This document shows positions 17,206 to 26,280 of a DNA stretch of 26,422 nucleotides, in pieces. The translations under genes and the position numbers were made by a program. The DNA lies in the IMG/VR virus record IMGVR_UViG_3300025655_000243, positions 1 to 26,422 of that record. One strand, given 5' to 3'. This DNA is from a virus. The notes beneath the pieces are model-generated. The model worked only from the letters and a program-made list of their open reading frames with translations. It did no database searches and had not been told where the DNA came from. Position 1 is the stretch's first letter; every line of letters starts with the position of its first letter.

Positions 17206-17985
17206 ATGGCAAAAGGAGAAACAAAAAGTCCATTAAAAGCGACATGGCAAGATAGAACGCTAGGCGGTAAAATATTAAGCGTCATAGCACCTGTCCCAGC
17301 TTTAGCTTATCAAGGTATAGACACTAAACGTCAAAAATTAAAAGATGAAATAGCAGCGTCTGAAGAGCAAAGAATGGCTCAACAGCAAGCTTACGAAGGT
17401 TTTGACTTTGTTAATCCTTATGCTAACCTAGAGAATCCGTTTGAGGATTTAACTATAAATCAACAAGCCGCTGACTTCATGGCTAAGCAACAAGCTCAAT
17501 CACAAGCTAATACTTTAGCCGCATTAAGAGCTTCAGCTGGCGGTTCTGGTATAGCTGGTTTAGCTCAAGTGTTACAACAGCAGAATCAAGCAAATCTTCA
17601 AGCTGCTCAAGCTGATATAGCCGCACAAGAAAGCAACATACAGCAAATGAAAGCTCAAGGCGAAATGCAACTAAGCAAATTAGCTGCAGCTGGAGAACAA
17701 CAAGTTCAACAGCAACAGTTTGGTAGAATTGAAAACTTGCTTGAAATGTCTATGGGTAGAGAAGCTGGAGCTAGACAAGCTGCTTCCGCGTTTGACCAAC
17801 AACTAGTTAATATTGGAACATCAATGTTATCTACAGCTGGTCAAGTTGCTGGCGCTAGCATAGGTAATCCCGCAGCTTTTGGTGGTAGCATAAGTCCAAG
17901 TGGAATTAATACTGGTGGTTTACCTACTGGTTACGGAGGTGCTCAAACTCAAGCTGGATATGATTATTTTAATAATAATAATTAA
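17206..17985 (+). CDS. Internal virion protein (T7 gp14-like role)
   Basis: This 259-residue protein opens the block of three putative ejected proteins. It has a basic N-terminus with a hydrophobic stretch (GGKILSVIAPVPALAYQGI), then a Gln/Ala-rich helical region (MAKQQAQSQANTLAALRASA; GGSGIAGLAQVLQQQNQANL) and a long amphipathic helix to about residue 195. The tail is Gly/Ser/Asn-rich. The sequence EGFDFVNPYANLENPFEDLT is a pattern I recall from internal proteins of marine podoviruses. T7 gp14 (196 residues) is the outer-membrane part of the ejection channel, and an Ala/Gln/Gly-rich amphipathic protein in the same order fits this role. Homology to gp14 is not claimed. Confidence 0.6.
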   Translation: MAKGETKSPLKATWQDRTLGGKILSVIAPVPALAYQGIDTKRQKLKDEIAASEEQRMAQQQAYEGFDFVNPYANLENPFEDLTINQQAADFMAKQQAQSQANTLAALRASAGGSGIAGLAQVLQQQNQANLQAAQADIAAQESNIQQMKAQGEMQLSKLAAAGEQQVQQQQFGRIENLLEMSMGREAGARQAASAFDQQLVNIGTSMLSTAGQVAGASIGNPAAFGGSISPSGINTGGLPTGYGGAQTQAGYDYFNNNN

Positions 17986-17991
17986 TAAATC

Positions 17992-19350
17992 ATGGCAAGT
18001 AATTTAGCAAAATTAGCATACGAAATATCATTAGCAAAAGGCGCTACTCCAAACTTTACTGGATTAGCTAAAGCCGTTACTGATGGAGCTATGAATATAG
18101 TCGACGCCAATATGGAAGCGGCTAAAATGTATGAGTCGCAAAGAGAAGCATTAGATACTACTGGATTATCTGAAGAAGCTATAAGTGCGCTAAACCCTAA
18201 ACTACAAGGTTTAAAGTCTGAGTATTTTCAAGCTTCTAAAGATGCTAGAAACTTATTCTTAAGCTCTGATCAACGACAAGCAGCTGTTGATAAGATGAAT
18301 AACATAAACTTTCAAATAAAAGGATTAGGAGATTATACGGATCAAATAAAAGATTTAAAAACAAGAGCTAAGCAGTTGTCTGAAAACTACTCCGCATCTA
18401 CAACGGCTCCTCAGTCTGGATTAACATCAGATTTAGTATCTGGAGAGTTTTGGAAAGACGTCGTTATTGAAAACGGTAGAATGATGTACAAACCTACTGG
18501 TGAAGAAGGTGTAGATGTGATGGATTTAAAATTAGGTCCTGAGTCTAGTGAAAGAATACCGACAGCTATAACCGATCTTCAAGTGGCCGTCCAAGATCAC
18601 GTGAGTAAAGGCGGTAAATATGAAGGCGCTTATAAAAATCAAGTTGAAAACAAATTAGCAGAATTATTCTCTGATTTACAAGAATCAACAGCATTTGCCT
18701 ATGATGGATTTAGATTTCAAGGTGAAGATATGAAGTTTATAAACAACTACATTGACATGATAAATGATGGAAAGCAAGTTGATCCTAAAAACCGCGAACT
18801 TCAAAAAGAAGCTTATAAGACAGCTGATCTTAGAAATCCTTTATTTTCATACTACAAAGATACGTTTAAAACTATCGGCGCTAACGCTGAAGACGCTTAC
18901 GATAGAAAATTAAGAGAAGAAGATCAAAGAAAAGTAAATTTATATCAAAAACAAGTTGATATAAGAACAGCTGCTACAGCAAAACCTATACAGCCAACCA
19001 TGTCTCCTCAAGACATAGCTGAAGCAATACAACGTAGAGACACTGTCCCAGCTGGCGATGGTTTTACATATAGATACTCTCCAGCAGATAAAGTTTATTC
19101 GCTATATAATAAATCCGGGGTACAAATAAAAGAGGGTGAAGAAGGTGAATATAGAGTTGCGTTAACTCCTAGTGAACTTGCGGGATCTTTAAAGGATGTT
19201 GGTAGTATTTATGAATCATTAATTCAACAACAACAAGTTAAGAATATTATGAATTCTACTGGTTATTCTGAAGATAAAGCAAAGCAACTTTTAGGCTACA
19301 TGGGTTCATTGGGTGGACCAACAGATCTTCCAGTAATGCCTAAAAAATAA
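17992..19350 (+). CDS. Internal virion protein (T7 gp15-like position)
   Basis: This 452-residue protein is the middle member of the ejection-protein trio, six bases after the first and 13 before the giant one. It is mainly helical and charged. The N-terminus is ASNLAKLAYEISLAKGATPN, followed by long helices rich in Gln/Lys/Asp (NLFLSSDQRQAAVDKMNNIN). A central segment reads FQGEDMKFINNYIDMINDG. A small beta-type piece (GFTYRYSPADKVYSLYNKSG) precedes a final helix and a Gly/Pro tail. There is no signal peptide and no enzymatic motif. T7 gp15 (about 750 residues) forms the periplasmic tube. Size and order suggest a shorter functional counterpart, inferred from context only. Confidence 0.55.
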   Translation: MASNLAKLAYEISLAKGATPNFTGLAKAVTDGAMNIVDANMEAAKMYESQREALDTTGLSEEAISALNPKLQGLKSEYFQASKDARNLFLSSDQRQAAVDKMNNINFQIKGLGDYTDQIKDLKTRAKQLSENYSASTTAPQSGLTSDLVSGEFWKDVVIENGRMMYKPTGEEGVDVMDLKLGPESSERIPTAITDLQVAVQDHVSKGGKYEGAYKNQVENKLAELFSDLQESTAFAYDGFRFQGEDMKFINNYIDMINDGKQVDPKNRELQKEAYKTADLRNPLFSYYKDTFKTIGANAEDAYDRKLREEDQRKVNLYQKQVDIRTAATAKPIQPTMSPQDIAEAIQRRDTVPAGDGFTYRYSPADKVYSLYNKSGVQIKEGEEGEYRVALTPSELAGSLKDVGSIYESLIQQQQVKNIMNSTGYSEDKAKQLLGYMGSLGGPTDLPVMPKK

Positions 19351-19363
19351 ATTAAAGATTAAT

Positions 19364-22300
19364 ATGTTTGAATATAATGGAAAAGAGTATTCGCTTGACC
19401 AAATTCAAAGCGAAGCTAACGCACAGGGCGTAGACTTTAATGAGTATTTAGATTTTTTAAAAACTCAAGGCCTTGTGGAAAAGACACAAGACTCTCAGAT
19501 AACGAGTGCACCTGCGGAGTCGGAAACTGCTGCACTCGATACGGTATCTCCTTCGGAAGACACTTTTTTGGTTTCACCTCAAGACGAAGAAGAAGCTGAT
19601 TTCTTAGATAAATTAGGGAATATATTTGAAAATCAAATACCAACAGTTAAGAACGCATGGGAAAGCACTAAAGCAAATTTAGTCGACTATGTTAAATTTA
19701 TGGGCGGCAAAGATGCTGCTGATTTTTTTGTTGGTGAAAGTGATGGTGGTATAGCTTTTAAAGACGAAAGTACCGGAGAGACTATAACATTTAAAAATAA
19801 TCCTGAAGTTTGGAAGCAAATAGCTAATGATCCAAATAGAGATTCTTATTCTAATATAAAAACAATATATAAAGACACTGGCAAAGAAGTTGGCGAAGCA
19901 ACCGACGAATTTCTTATTGATACTTTTAAACAAATAGAGAAGAACAAGCTAGAATATAAGGACACTGGAAAAGGTATAGTTGGTGGCTTTAAAGAAGGAA
20001 ATATTGGTGATGTTGTTCTTGGGGCTGTGAATGGCCTAACCAGTGTTGTTACTACGGCTGGTCCAGCTATGATGACTGGTGGCCTTACTTTAATACCTCA
20101 AGTTGTAGCCCCAATGTATACAGAGTATAACATGGAGAAAGCAAAAGCTAAATATGGCGAAGATGATCCTAATGCTTTTGAAAAACTTGTTGAAAACAAC
20201 GAAACAGAATTAGGCGCCCCAGCTGTACTTGGAGCAATGGCTTATGCCTTAGAGAAAATAGGTATAAAAGGTATAGGGAAATACATAGCATCAAAATCTT
20301 TCGCTGGAAAACAAGCTGTAAAACTAGCGTTAACTGGAAATAAAGAAGGTTTAACTGAATATTTTCAAGGTGGTGTAGAGCAAATAAACAAAGGTTTGGC
20401 TCAAGGACAAGATTACGAAAAAGTAATTGAAGACACTTGGGATTGGATGCAAAGCGAAGAAGCTTTAGAAAATTACGCTCAAGGTTTTGTAGGTTCTACT
20501 GGTATGTCTAGTAGTGGTAGAGCTATATCAAACGCTATGAAAAGTAGCGAGCAAGCAAAGCAAGATATATATAGACAAATAAATGTTATTTCTAGTTTAA
20601 ATCAAGCTATAAGAGAAACTAATAGTAACGAATTAAAAGAAAGCTATCAAGAAGACCTAGCTATAGCTGAGCAGAATTTAAGAGAAATAGTAGAAGAAAA
20701 TAATAGAAAAGCAGAGTTATTAAGTAAAGAGCAAAAAGATAACGTCATTAGTAATATTAATCAAAGAAAAGCTCTTAGAGATAAAGCTAATAAATTAATA
20801 AAACAAAAAGATCAAGGCGTAATAACTCAACAAGAGTTTGACGCTGCTGCAGAACTTATTAACAAGCAGAATAAACAAATTGATGATAATATTGAAGTAA
20901 TTAGAAAAAGCGCTTCTGATAAGCTCGTTCAAGAAAACATCAACAACGTAAAGAAAGCTGCTAAAAACACTTATGGAGACGACGTTCAAATTAAAGAACT
21001 TAGCGCTGAAGAAGTAAAACAATACGTTAGAGATAATTTTAAAAACTTAGACAAGGATCAGCAAGAATCTTTAACAGAAGAAGCCGCTGCTAGTCAAGGG
21101 TTTTTTGAAGGCGCAGTTATTGATGGAAAGCAAGACGTAATTATAAATAAAGATGTAACGCAAGAAACATCTGGTATTAACGTAGCTTCCCACGAATTTT
21201 TACACAAAGTATTATCTAAATCTCTTGATGATAAATCTAGAATTGAAGTTGGTTCAGCTTTAATTAATCAACTAGCTAAAATGGATTTACCACAATTAGA
21301 GGGTAGTAAATTTGCTAAAAGATTACAACTATATAAAGACAAACCTGAATCAGTTCAAGCTGAAGAAATACTAACATTGTTATCCGATGCAATTAGATCT
21401 GGAGATTTAGACTTTAAAGAAGGTGTGTTTGCTAGACTAGGAAACACTATTAGAAGAGGATTACAAAATGCTGGTATAAGAAAAATTAAATTTGATAGTG
21501 GTAGAGACATTTATAATTTTATTAAAGATTATAATAAATCTATTGAGAAAGGTATATTAAAAGGAGCTGTAAAAGAAGCGGCTGTAGAAGGTATAACTGG
21601 TAAGTTAATCGAACAACCAGTAGTAAACATTAAAGATGATGTAGCTAAGTTTTCAAAAGAAATAGCTTCTCAAGAAGTTCAAAATATATACGAGCAACAA
21701 GGTGAAGCCGGTATGTTTGATATATTCCAAAAATTCAAACCTATCACAACACGTATTGCTAGAAGATTTAGAGAAGTACCAGGTTATGATGAACAGTTAA
21801 TCATTGATGAAATAGAAACTGGCGAAAGAGGTATCTTAGATCTTATTAGATCATATAAACCTGAGTCTGGAGTACCTTTAGCCGCTTATATAAATAAGTT
21901 CCTTCCAGCACGCTCTATTGAAGCCGGTAATAGAATACTTAAAACAGAGTTTGAGTCAGATGTAACTGAAGAAAAAGGCGTAGCCGCTACAGAAACAGCT
22001 GAAGACGTAGTTGAAACAACTACTAGAGAAGAAGGTAGAAAAACTAAAGCTAAAGTTATAGCTGATGAATTAAACATAGCTGATAAGGTTGCATCAGAGG
22101 TCGCGGAAGCTAATATAGATCCTAACGTATTAACTAACTTTAAAAGTGTCCCTAACGCCGCTATAAACACCGTAGGTGAGATGTTAGGAATATCTCCAGC
22201 TAAAATAAAAAGCAAAGCCAATTTAACAGCGGAAGAAGTTGCTAGTGCTCAACGTTGGTTTAATAAAAACGCTCAATTAGTTATCGATGCTTTACCACAA

Positions 22301-25300
22301 GGATTTGATGTTGAAGGTCAAGCGACAGGTGTGCCTAAAACTGTTTTAGCAGCTTTGTATACTCAAAAAGAGTCAAGAGCTAAGACTAAAGCTGGTTTAA
22401 AAGGTCAAGTTAAAAGAACAAATATAAAAAATTCAGAGCTTTTAGAGTTGGTAGATATTATAGACGGCAAACCAACTCGTAATAGAAATACATCGGCTAG
22501 AGTTATAGCATTAGCTGACTTACTAGGCAAAACAATTACTAATCAAGAAATTAGAAGAACCACTCCAGGTACAGAAAGAATACGAAGTGGTATGTCTAAG
22601 GTTATGTTTAGTTTTGCAGAAGATATAATAAACATTAAATCTTTATTCGAGCTAGAGACTAAAGGTATAGACAAGCTTCTTGAAGCTTACGACTTGAATT
22701 TGACTTTTGATTTAAAAACAGAAAAAGGCATAGAACAAGCTGTTGAAACAATAAAAACGAAACTATTGCCATTATTACCTAGAGATTTCTGGTTTGGCAC
22801 TCCAAATAAAAAAGGTGAATTTGGAACTGTATTTACGCCAAGTTACTACGTCGTTGGAACTAGCAAAAACGCAGAGGTTAAACAAAAGTATAAAAACTTG
22901 TATAAAAAGTTTGAAACTGAAATAAAAAAACTAAGAGATGATAAAGATGTTACTTTTGGCGAGGATATTTTAGATTCAAATGGAAAACCTATAGATTTTT
23001 CAGTATCTTCTTATAGCACTATATTTAAAGACGCTAATACTATAAAGAAAAATAAAAAGAAAATAGAAGCTTGGAATAAAAAAGTCGCGCTAATACATAG
23101 AGAAATGTGGAAGCGATTTAATAAAGCTATACAAGACGATAAAAACAATGCTAGCATAATTGGCAATTACTTAAAAATGGTTGGTAGCGATACCGGGCAT
23201 TGGCATAAGCTAGGAGCTCAATTTGTTGGTTATTCAGACAAAATAACTGGAAAAAGATTTGAGTACGAACATGCTATGCCGGCTACATCTGCGTATTTAT
23301 ATCTCATGGACGCTGCTTTATCTGAGTCTAACTTTGACGCTTCTTACGATTTAGTTATAGACAACTACAAGTTAATAGCGTTAGACAAAGCTATGGATAA
23401 GAAACTAACTGCCGTTGGACTTCAAAGACGTATGCCTGAAGGCTGGGACTTAATAGAAAATAACTGGTGGGATAGATATTTTAATGAGTTAGTCGGCAAT
23501 GTAGATGGAGGTATAAATCCTAATTCTATTGTAGGTTTAGATGGAAAAGGTCTTGGCGAAACATTAAACGTCAATACTGAAGGTAATGTAATGTTTTCTA
23601 AACCTATTGGTAAAAATATTAATGTTAGCGAAGCTATGCTTAATGCTAGACCAGCATTACAATATAGTAAAGAATCAAGAGGTATGTCTACTTTTGATTT
23701 TGATGAAACACTAATTATTGATGGTGAAAACTTTGTCACAGCTACTAAAGGTGATGACGTCGTTAAAATACCTTCTGATAAATGGCCTATTGATGGTCCA
23801 GCTTATGCTGATCAAGGATATGAATTTGACTTTTCTGATTTTGTTAATGTAAGAGGTGGTAAAGAAGGTCCGCTGTTACAAAAAATGAAAAATCAAATCA
23901 AAAAGTATGGACCTGAAAATGTATATGTGCTTACGGCAAGAATGCAAGAAGCTGCTACACCAATATACGAATGGTTAAAAAGTCAAGGTATTAATATACC
24001 TATAGAAAATATAACTGGATTAGGAAACAGCAAAGGTGAAGCTAAAGCTTTGTGGATGCTAGATAAGTTTGCAGAAGGATATAACGATATGTACTTTGTA
24101 GACGACGCTTTGCCAAATGTTGAAGCTGTTAAAGATGTTCTTGACCAGTTAGATATTAAATCTAAAGTTGTTCAAGCTAAAATTCAATTCAGCAAAGGCT
24201 TAAGCAGTGAGTTTAACAAAATATTAGAAGATACTAAAGGAATATCTGCTCAAGAAAAAATATCAAAAGCTGCAGCTAAAGCTTACGGTAGAGATATAGG
24301 TAGATACGAGTTCTTTATTCCTCCAAGCGCTGATGATTTCGCTGGTTTGATCTATAGATTTCTTGGCAAAGGAAAACAAGGTGAGGCTCATAAAGAGTTT
24401 TTCAAAAAAGCTTTGTTTGATCCATTTGCTAGAGCTGATCGTGAAATGGACTTAGCTAAAACAAATATAAGAGAAGATTATAAAAATCTTAAAAAGAATT
24501 TCCCTGAAGTTGTTAGAAAGCTTAATAAAAAGATAACAGGTAAACCCTATACTTACGACACGGCTATAAGAGTTTATTTATTTGACAAAGCTGGATATAA
24601 ATTATCAGACATGTCAGATAAAGAAATTGCTGAGTTAAGAGATTTTGTTAAAGCTGATGATTTTTTAAGAACATTTGCTGATACATTAGGCCTAATAACA
24701 AAGGTAAAAGAAGGTTATATAAAACCCGGAGAAAGTTGGTTAGGCGGGAATATAAACTCAGATCTTCAAGATGCTGTAGACAAAGTTGGTAGAAAGAAAT
24801 TCTTAGCTGAATGGATGGAAAATAAAAAAGCAATATTTAGTGAAGCAAACCTAAATAAAATTGAAGCTACCTACGGATCAGCATTTAGATCTGCCTTAGA
24901 GGATATTTTATTCCGAATGGAAAATGGCATAAACAGACCTTCAGGAAGCAATGCTATAGTTAATAGATGGAATAATTGGGTTAACAATTCTGTTGGTGCA
25001 ATTATGTTCTTAAATATGAGATCCGCTGTTCTTCAGACCTTGTCTACAGTTAACTTTATTAACTTTGAAGATAATAATATATTTAACGCCGCTAAAGCAT
25101 TTGCTAATCAAAAACAATATTGGGAGGACTTCTCTACATTGTTTAACTCTCCTTTCTTGAAACAAAGAAGATCAGGTTTGCAAACAGATATTAATCAAGC
25201 TGAACTTGCTAGCGCTGTGGCTGGAGCTAAAAATAAAGCTAGAGCTGCGTTTCAGTTCATGATTAAAGTTGGTTTTGCTCCAACGCAAATAGCGGATTCT

Positions 25301-26260
25301 TTTGCTATAGCTACTGGTGGAGCTACTTTTTATAGAAATAGAATTAAAAAATATTTAAACGAAGGGTTAGACCAAAAGCAAGCTGAGACTAAAGCTTTTC
25401 AAGATTTCCAAGAAATATCTGAAGAAACGCAACAGTCTGCTAGACCAGACCGTATATCTCAACAACAAGCTTCTGTTCTTGGTCGTTTAGTATTAGCTTT
25501 CCAAAATACTCCAATGCAATATGCTCGTCTTATTAAAAAAGCGTCTTTAGACTTAGTTAATAAAAGAGGTGATTGGAGAAGTAATGTATCTAAAATAATA
25601 TACTACGGAGCTATACAGAATATAATATTTTCAGCTATGCAGAACGCTGTGTTTGCTATTATGTTTGATGACGAAGAAGATAAAGAAATGCTAGATGAAA
25701 AAACACTTCGTATTGGTAATAGTATGCTAGATTCTATACTTAGAGGTTCTGGTTTAGCTGGAGGAGTTGTTTCTACAATTAAAAATATAATCATTAAATT
25801 TTTAGATGAAGAAGAAAAAGGCTATAAAGCTGACATGGGTAATGTTGTTGTTGAAGCCGCTAACATCTCGCCTCCAATTGGATCTAAACTTAGAAAACTG
25901 TATTCAGGTTTAAAAACATGGAAGTTTAAAAAAGATCAAATAAAAGAAACAAGCCCGTATGATATAAATAATCCTGCGTGGTTAGCTTCTGGAAACGTTA
26001 TATCAGCAGCAACAAATGTGCCTGTAGATAGATTTGTTAAGAAATTATCAAATATTCAGCAAGCATTTAATCAAGACAATGCTACATGGCAAAGAATAGC
26101 TGTGGGTTTAGGTTGGGATCAATGGGGATTAGGTATAACGCCTCAAGCTAAAGAAAAAGATAAAAGATCTATGGATGTTAGAGAAGTTAGAGAGAAAAGA
26201 TCTAAGGATATTAAAAAGGCTAGAGAGGAAAGAAGAAAAAGACTACAAAGACTAAAATAA
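19364..26260 (+). CDS. Giant multi-domain ejected virion ('polyvalent') protein
   Basis: This 2298-residue protein is last in the ejection trio (T7 gp16 position). In order: N-terminal YNGKEYSLDQIQSEANAQG motif as in packaged virion proteins (1-35); hydrophobic, possibly membrane-active stretch (214-255); coiled coils (390-540); zincin motif HEFLH (610-614) with Glu667/668 as possible third ligand; sigma-70 region-2-like segment (790-870); EYEHAMPATSAY segment (1300-1311) resembling His-Me-finger nucleases; HAD phosphatase with D1445/D1447/T1449, LTAR (1523-1526), K1557 or K1561 and D1580/D1581; long C-terminal region (1865-2110) with hydrophobic helices (NSVGAIMFLNMRSAVLQTL; KIIYYGAIQNIIFSAMQNAV); Lys/Arg-rich tail (2263-2298). 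No lytic transglycosylase motif was seen. HAD is firm, zincin good, sigma and nuclease resemblances tentative. Confidence 0.75.
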   Translation: MFEYNGKEYSLDQIQSEANAQGVDFNEYLDFLKTQGLVEKTQDSQITSAPAESETAALDTVSPSEDTFLVSPQDEEEADFLDKLGNIFENQIPTVKNAWESTKANLVDYVKFMGGKDAADFFVGESDGGIAFKDESTGETITFKNNPEVWKQIANDPNRDSYSNIKTIYKDTGKEVGEATDEFLIDTFKQIEKNKLEYKDTGKGIVGGFKEGNIGDVVLGAVNGLTSVVTTAGPAMMTGGLTLIPQVVAPMYTEYNMEKAKAKYGEDDPNAFEKLVENNETELGAPAVLGAMAYALEKIGIKGIGKYIASKSFAGKQAVKLALTGNKEGLTEYFQGGVEQINKGLAQGQDYEKVIEDTWDWMQSEEALENYAQGFVGSTGMSSSGRAISNAMKSSEQAKQDIYRQINVISSLNQAIRETNSNELKESYQEDLAIAEQNLREIVEENNRKAELLSKEQKDNVISNINQRKALRDKANKLIKQKDQGVITQQEFDAAAELINKQNKQIDDNIEVIRKSASDKLVQENINNVKKAAKNTYGDDVQIKELSAEEVKQYVRDNFKNLDKDQQESLTEEAAASQGFFEGAVIDGKQDVIINKDVTQETSGINVASHEFLHKVLSKSLDDKSRIEVGSALINQLAKMDLPQLEGSKFAKRLQLYKDKPESVQAEEILTLLSDAIRSGDLDFKEGVFARLGNTIRRGLQNAGIRKIKFDSGRDIYNFIKDYNKSIEKGILKGAVKEAAVEGITGKLIEQPVVNIKDDVAKFSKEIASQEVQNIYEQQGEAGMFDIFQKFKPITTRIARRFREVPGYDEQLIIDEIETGERGILDLIRSYKPESGVPLAAYINKFLPARSIEAGNRILKTEFESDVTEEKGVAATETAEDVVETTTREEGRKTKAKVIADELNIADKVASEVAEANIDPNVLTNFKSVPNAAINTVGEMLGISPAKIKSKANLTAEEVASAQRWFNKNAQLVIDALPQGFDVEGQATGVPKTVLAALYTQKESRAKTKAGLKGQVKRTNIKNSELLELVDIIDGKPTRNRNTSARVIALADLLGKTITNQEIRRTTPGTERIRSGMSKVMFSFAEDIINIKSLFELETKGIDKLLEAYDLNLTFDLKTEKGIEQAVETIKTKLLPLLPRDFWFGTPNKKGEFGTVFTPSYYVVGTSKNAEVKQKYKNLYKKFETEIKKLRDDKDVTFGEDILDSNGKPIDFSVSSYSTIFKDANTIKKNKKKIEAWNKKVALIHREMWKRFNKAIQDDKNNASIIGNYLKMVGSDTGHWHKLGAQFVGYSDKITGKRFEYEHAMPATSAYLYLMDAALSESNFDASYDLVIDNYKLIALDKAMDKKLTAVGLQRRMPEGWDLIENNWWDRYFNELVGNVDGGINPNSIVGLDGKGLGETLNVNTEGNVMFSKPIGKNINVSEAMLNARPALQYSKESRGMSTFDFDETLIIDGENFVTATKGDDVVKIPSDKWPIDGPAYADQGYEFDFSDFVNVRGGKEGPLLQKMKNQIKKYGPENVYVLTARMQEAATPIYEWLKSQGINIPIENITGLGNSKGEAKALWMLDKFAEGYNDMYFVDDALPNVEAVKDVLDQLDIKSKVVQAKIQFSKGLSSEFNKILEDTKGISAQEKISKAAAKAYGRDIGRYEFFIPPSADDFAGLIYRFLGKGKQGEAHKEFFKKALFDPFARADREMDLAKTNIREDYKNLKKNFPEVVRKLNKKITGKPYTYDTAIRVYLFDKAGYKLSDMSDKEIAELRDFVKADDFLRTFADTLGLITKVKEGYIKPGESWLGGNINSDLQDAVDKVGRKKFLAEWMENKKAIFSEANLNKIEATYGSAFRSALEDILFRMENGINRPSGSNAIVNRWNNWVNNSVGAIMFLNMRSAVLQTLSTVNFINFEDNNIFNAAKAFANQKQYWEDFSTLFNSPFLKQRRSGLQTDINQAELASAVAGAKNKARAAFQFMIKVGFAPTQIADSFAIATGGATFYRNRIKKYLNEGLDQKQAETKAFQDFQEISEETQQSARPDRISQQQASVLGRLVLAFQNTPMQYARLIKKASLDLVNKRGDWRSNVSKIIYYGAIQNIIFSAMQNAVFAIMFDDEEDKEMLDEKTLRIGNSMLDSILRGSGLAGGVVSTIKNIIIKFLDEEEKGYKADMGNVVVEAANISPPIGSKLRKLYSGLKTWKFKKDQIKETSPYDINNPAWLASGNVISAATNVPVDRFVKKLSNIQQAFNQDNATWQRIAVGLGWDQWGLGITPQAKEKDKRSMDVREVREKRSKDIKKAREERRKRLQRLK

Positions 26261-26280
26261 TTGTGTAATAATAAAAAGTA

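Noticed and set aside
23422-23739. Minus-strand open frames (also 1932-2243, 6864-7151, 8333-8617, 21886-22221 and others)
   Set aside because: All lie fully opposite well-supported + strand genes, have low-complexity Ser/Leu/Phe-rich products and no plausible leaders; they are antisense shadows.
19364-26260. Virion RNA polymerase (as in N4 or crAss-like phages) as the identity of the giant gene
   Set aside because: No polymerase catalytic motif (such as DxDGD or T7-type motifs) was found; the segment resembling sigma region 2 is not a polymerase core.
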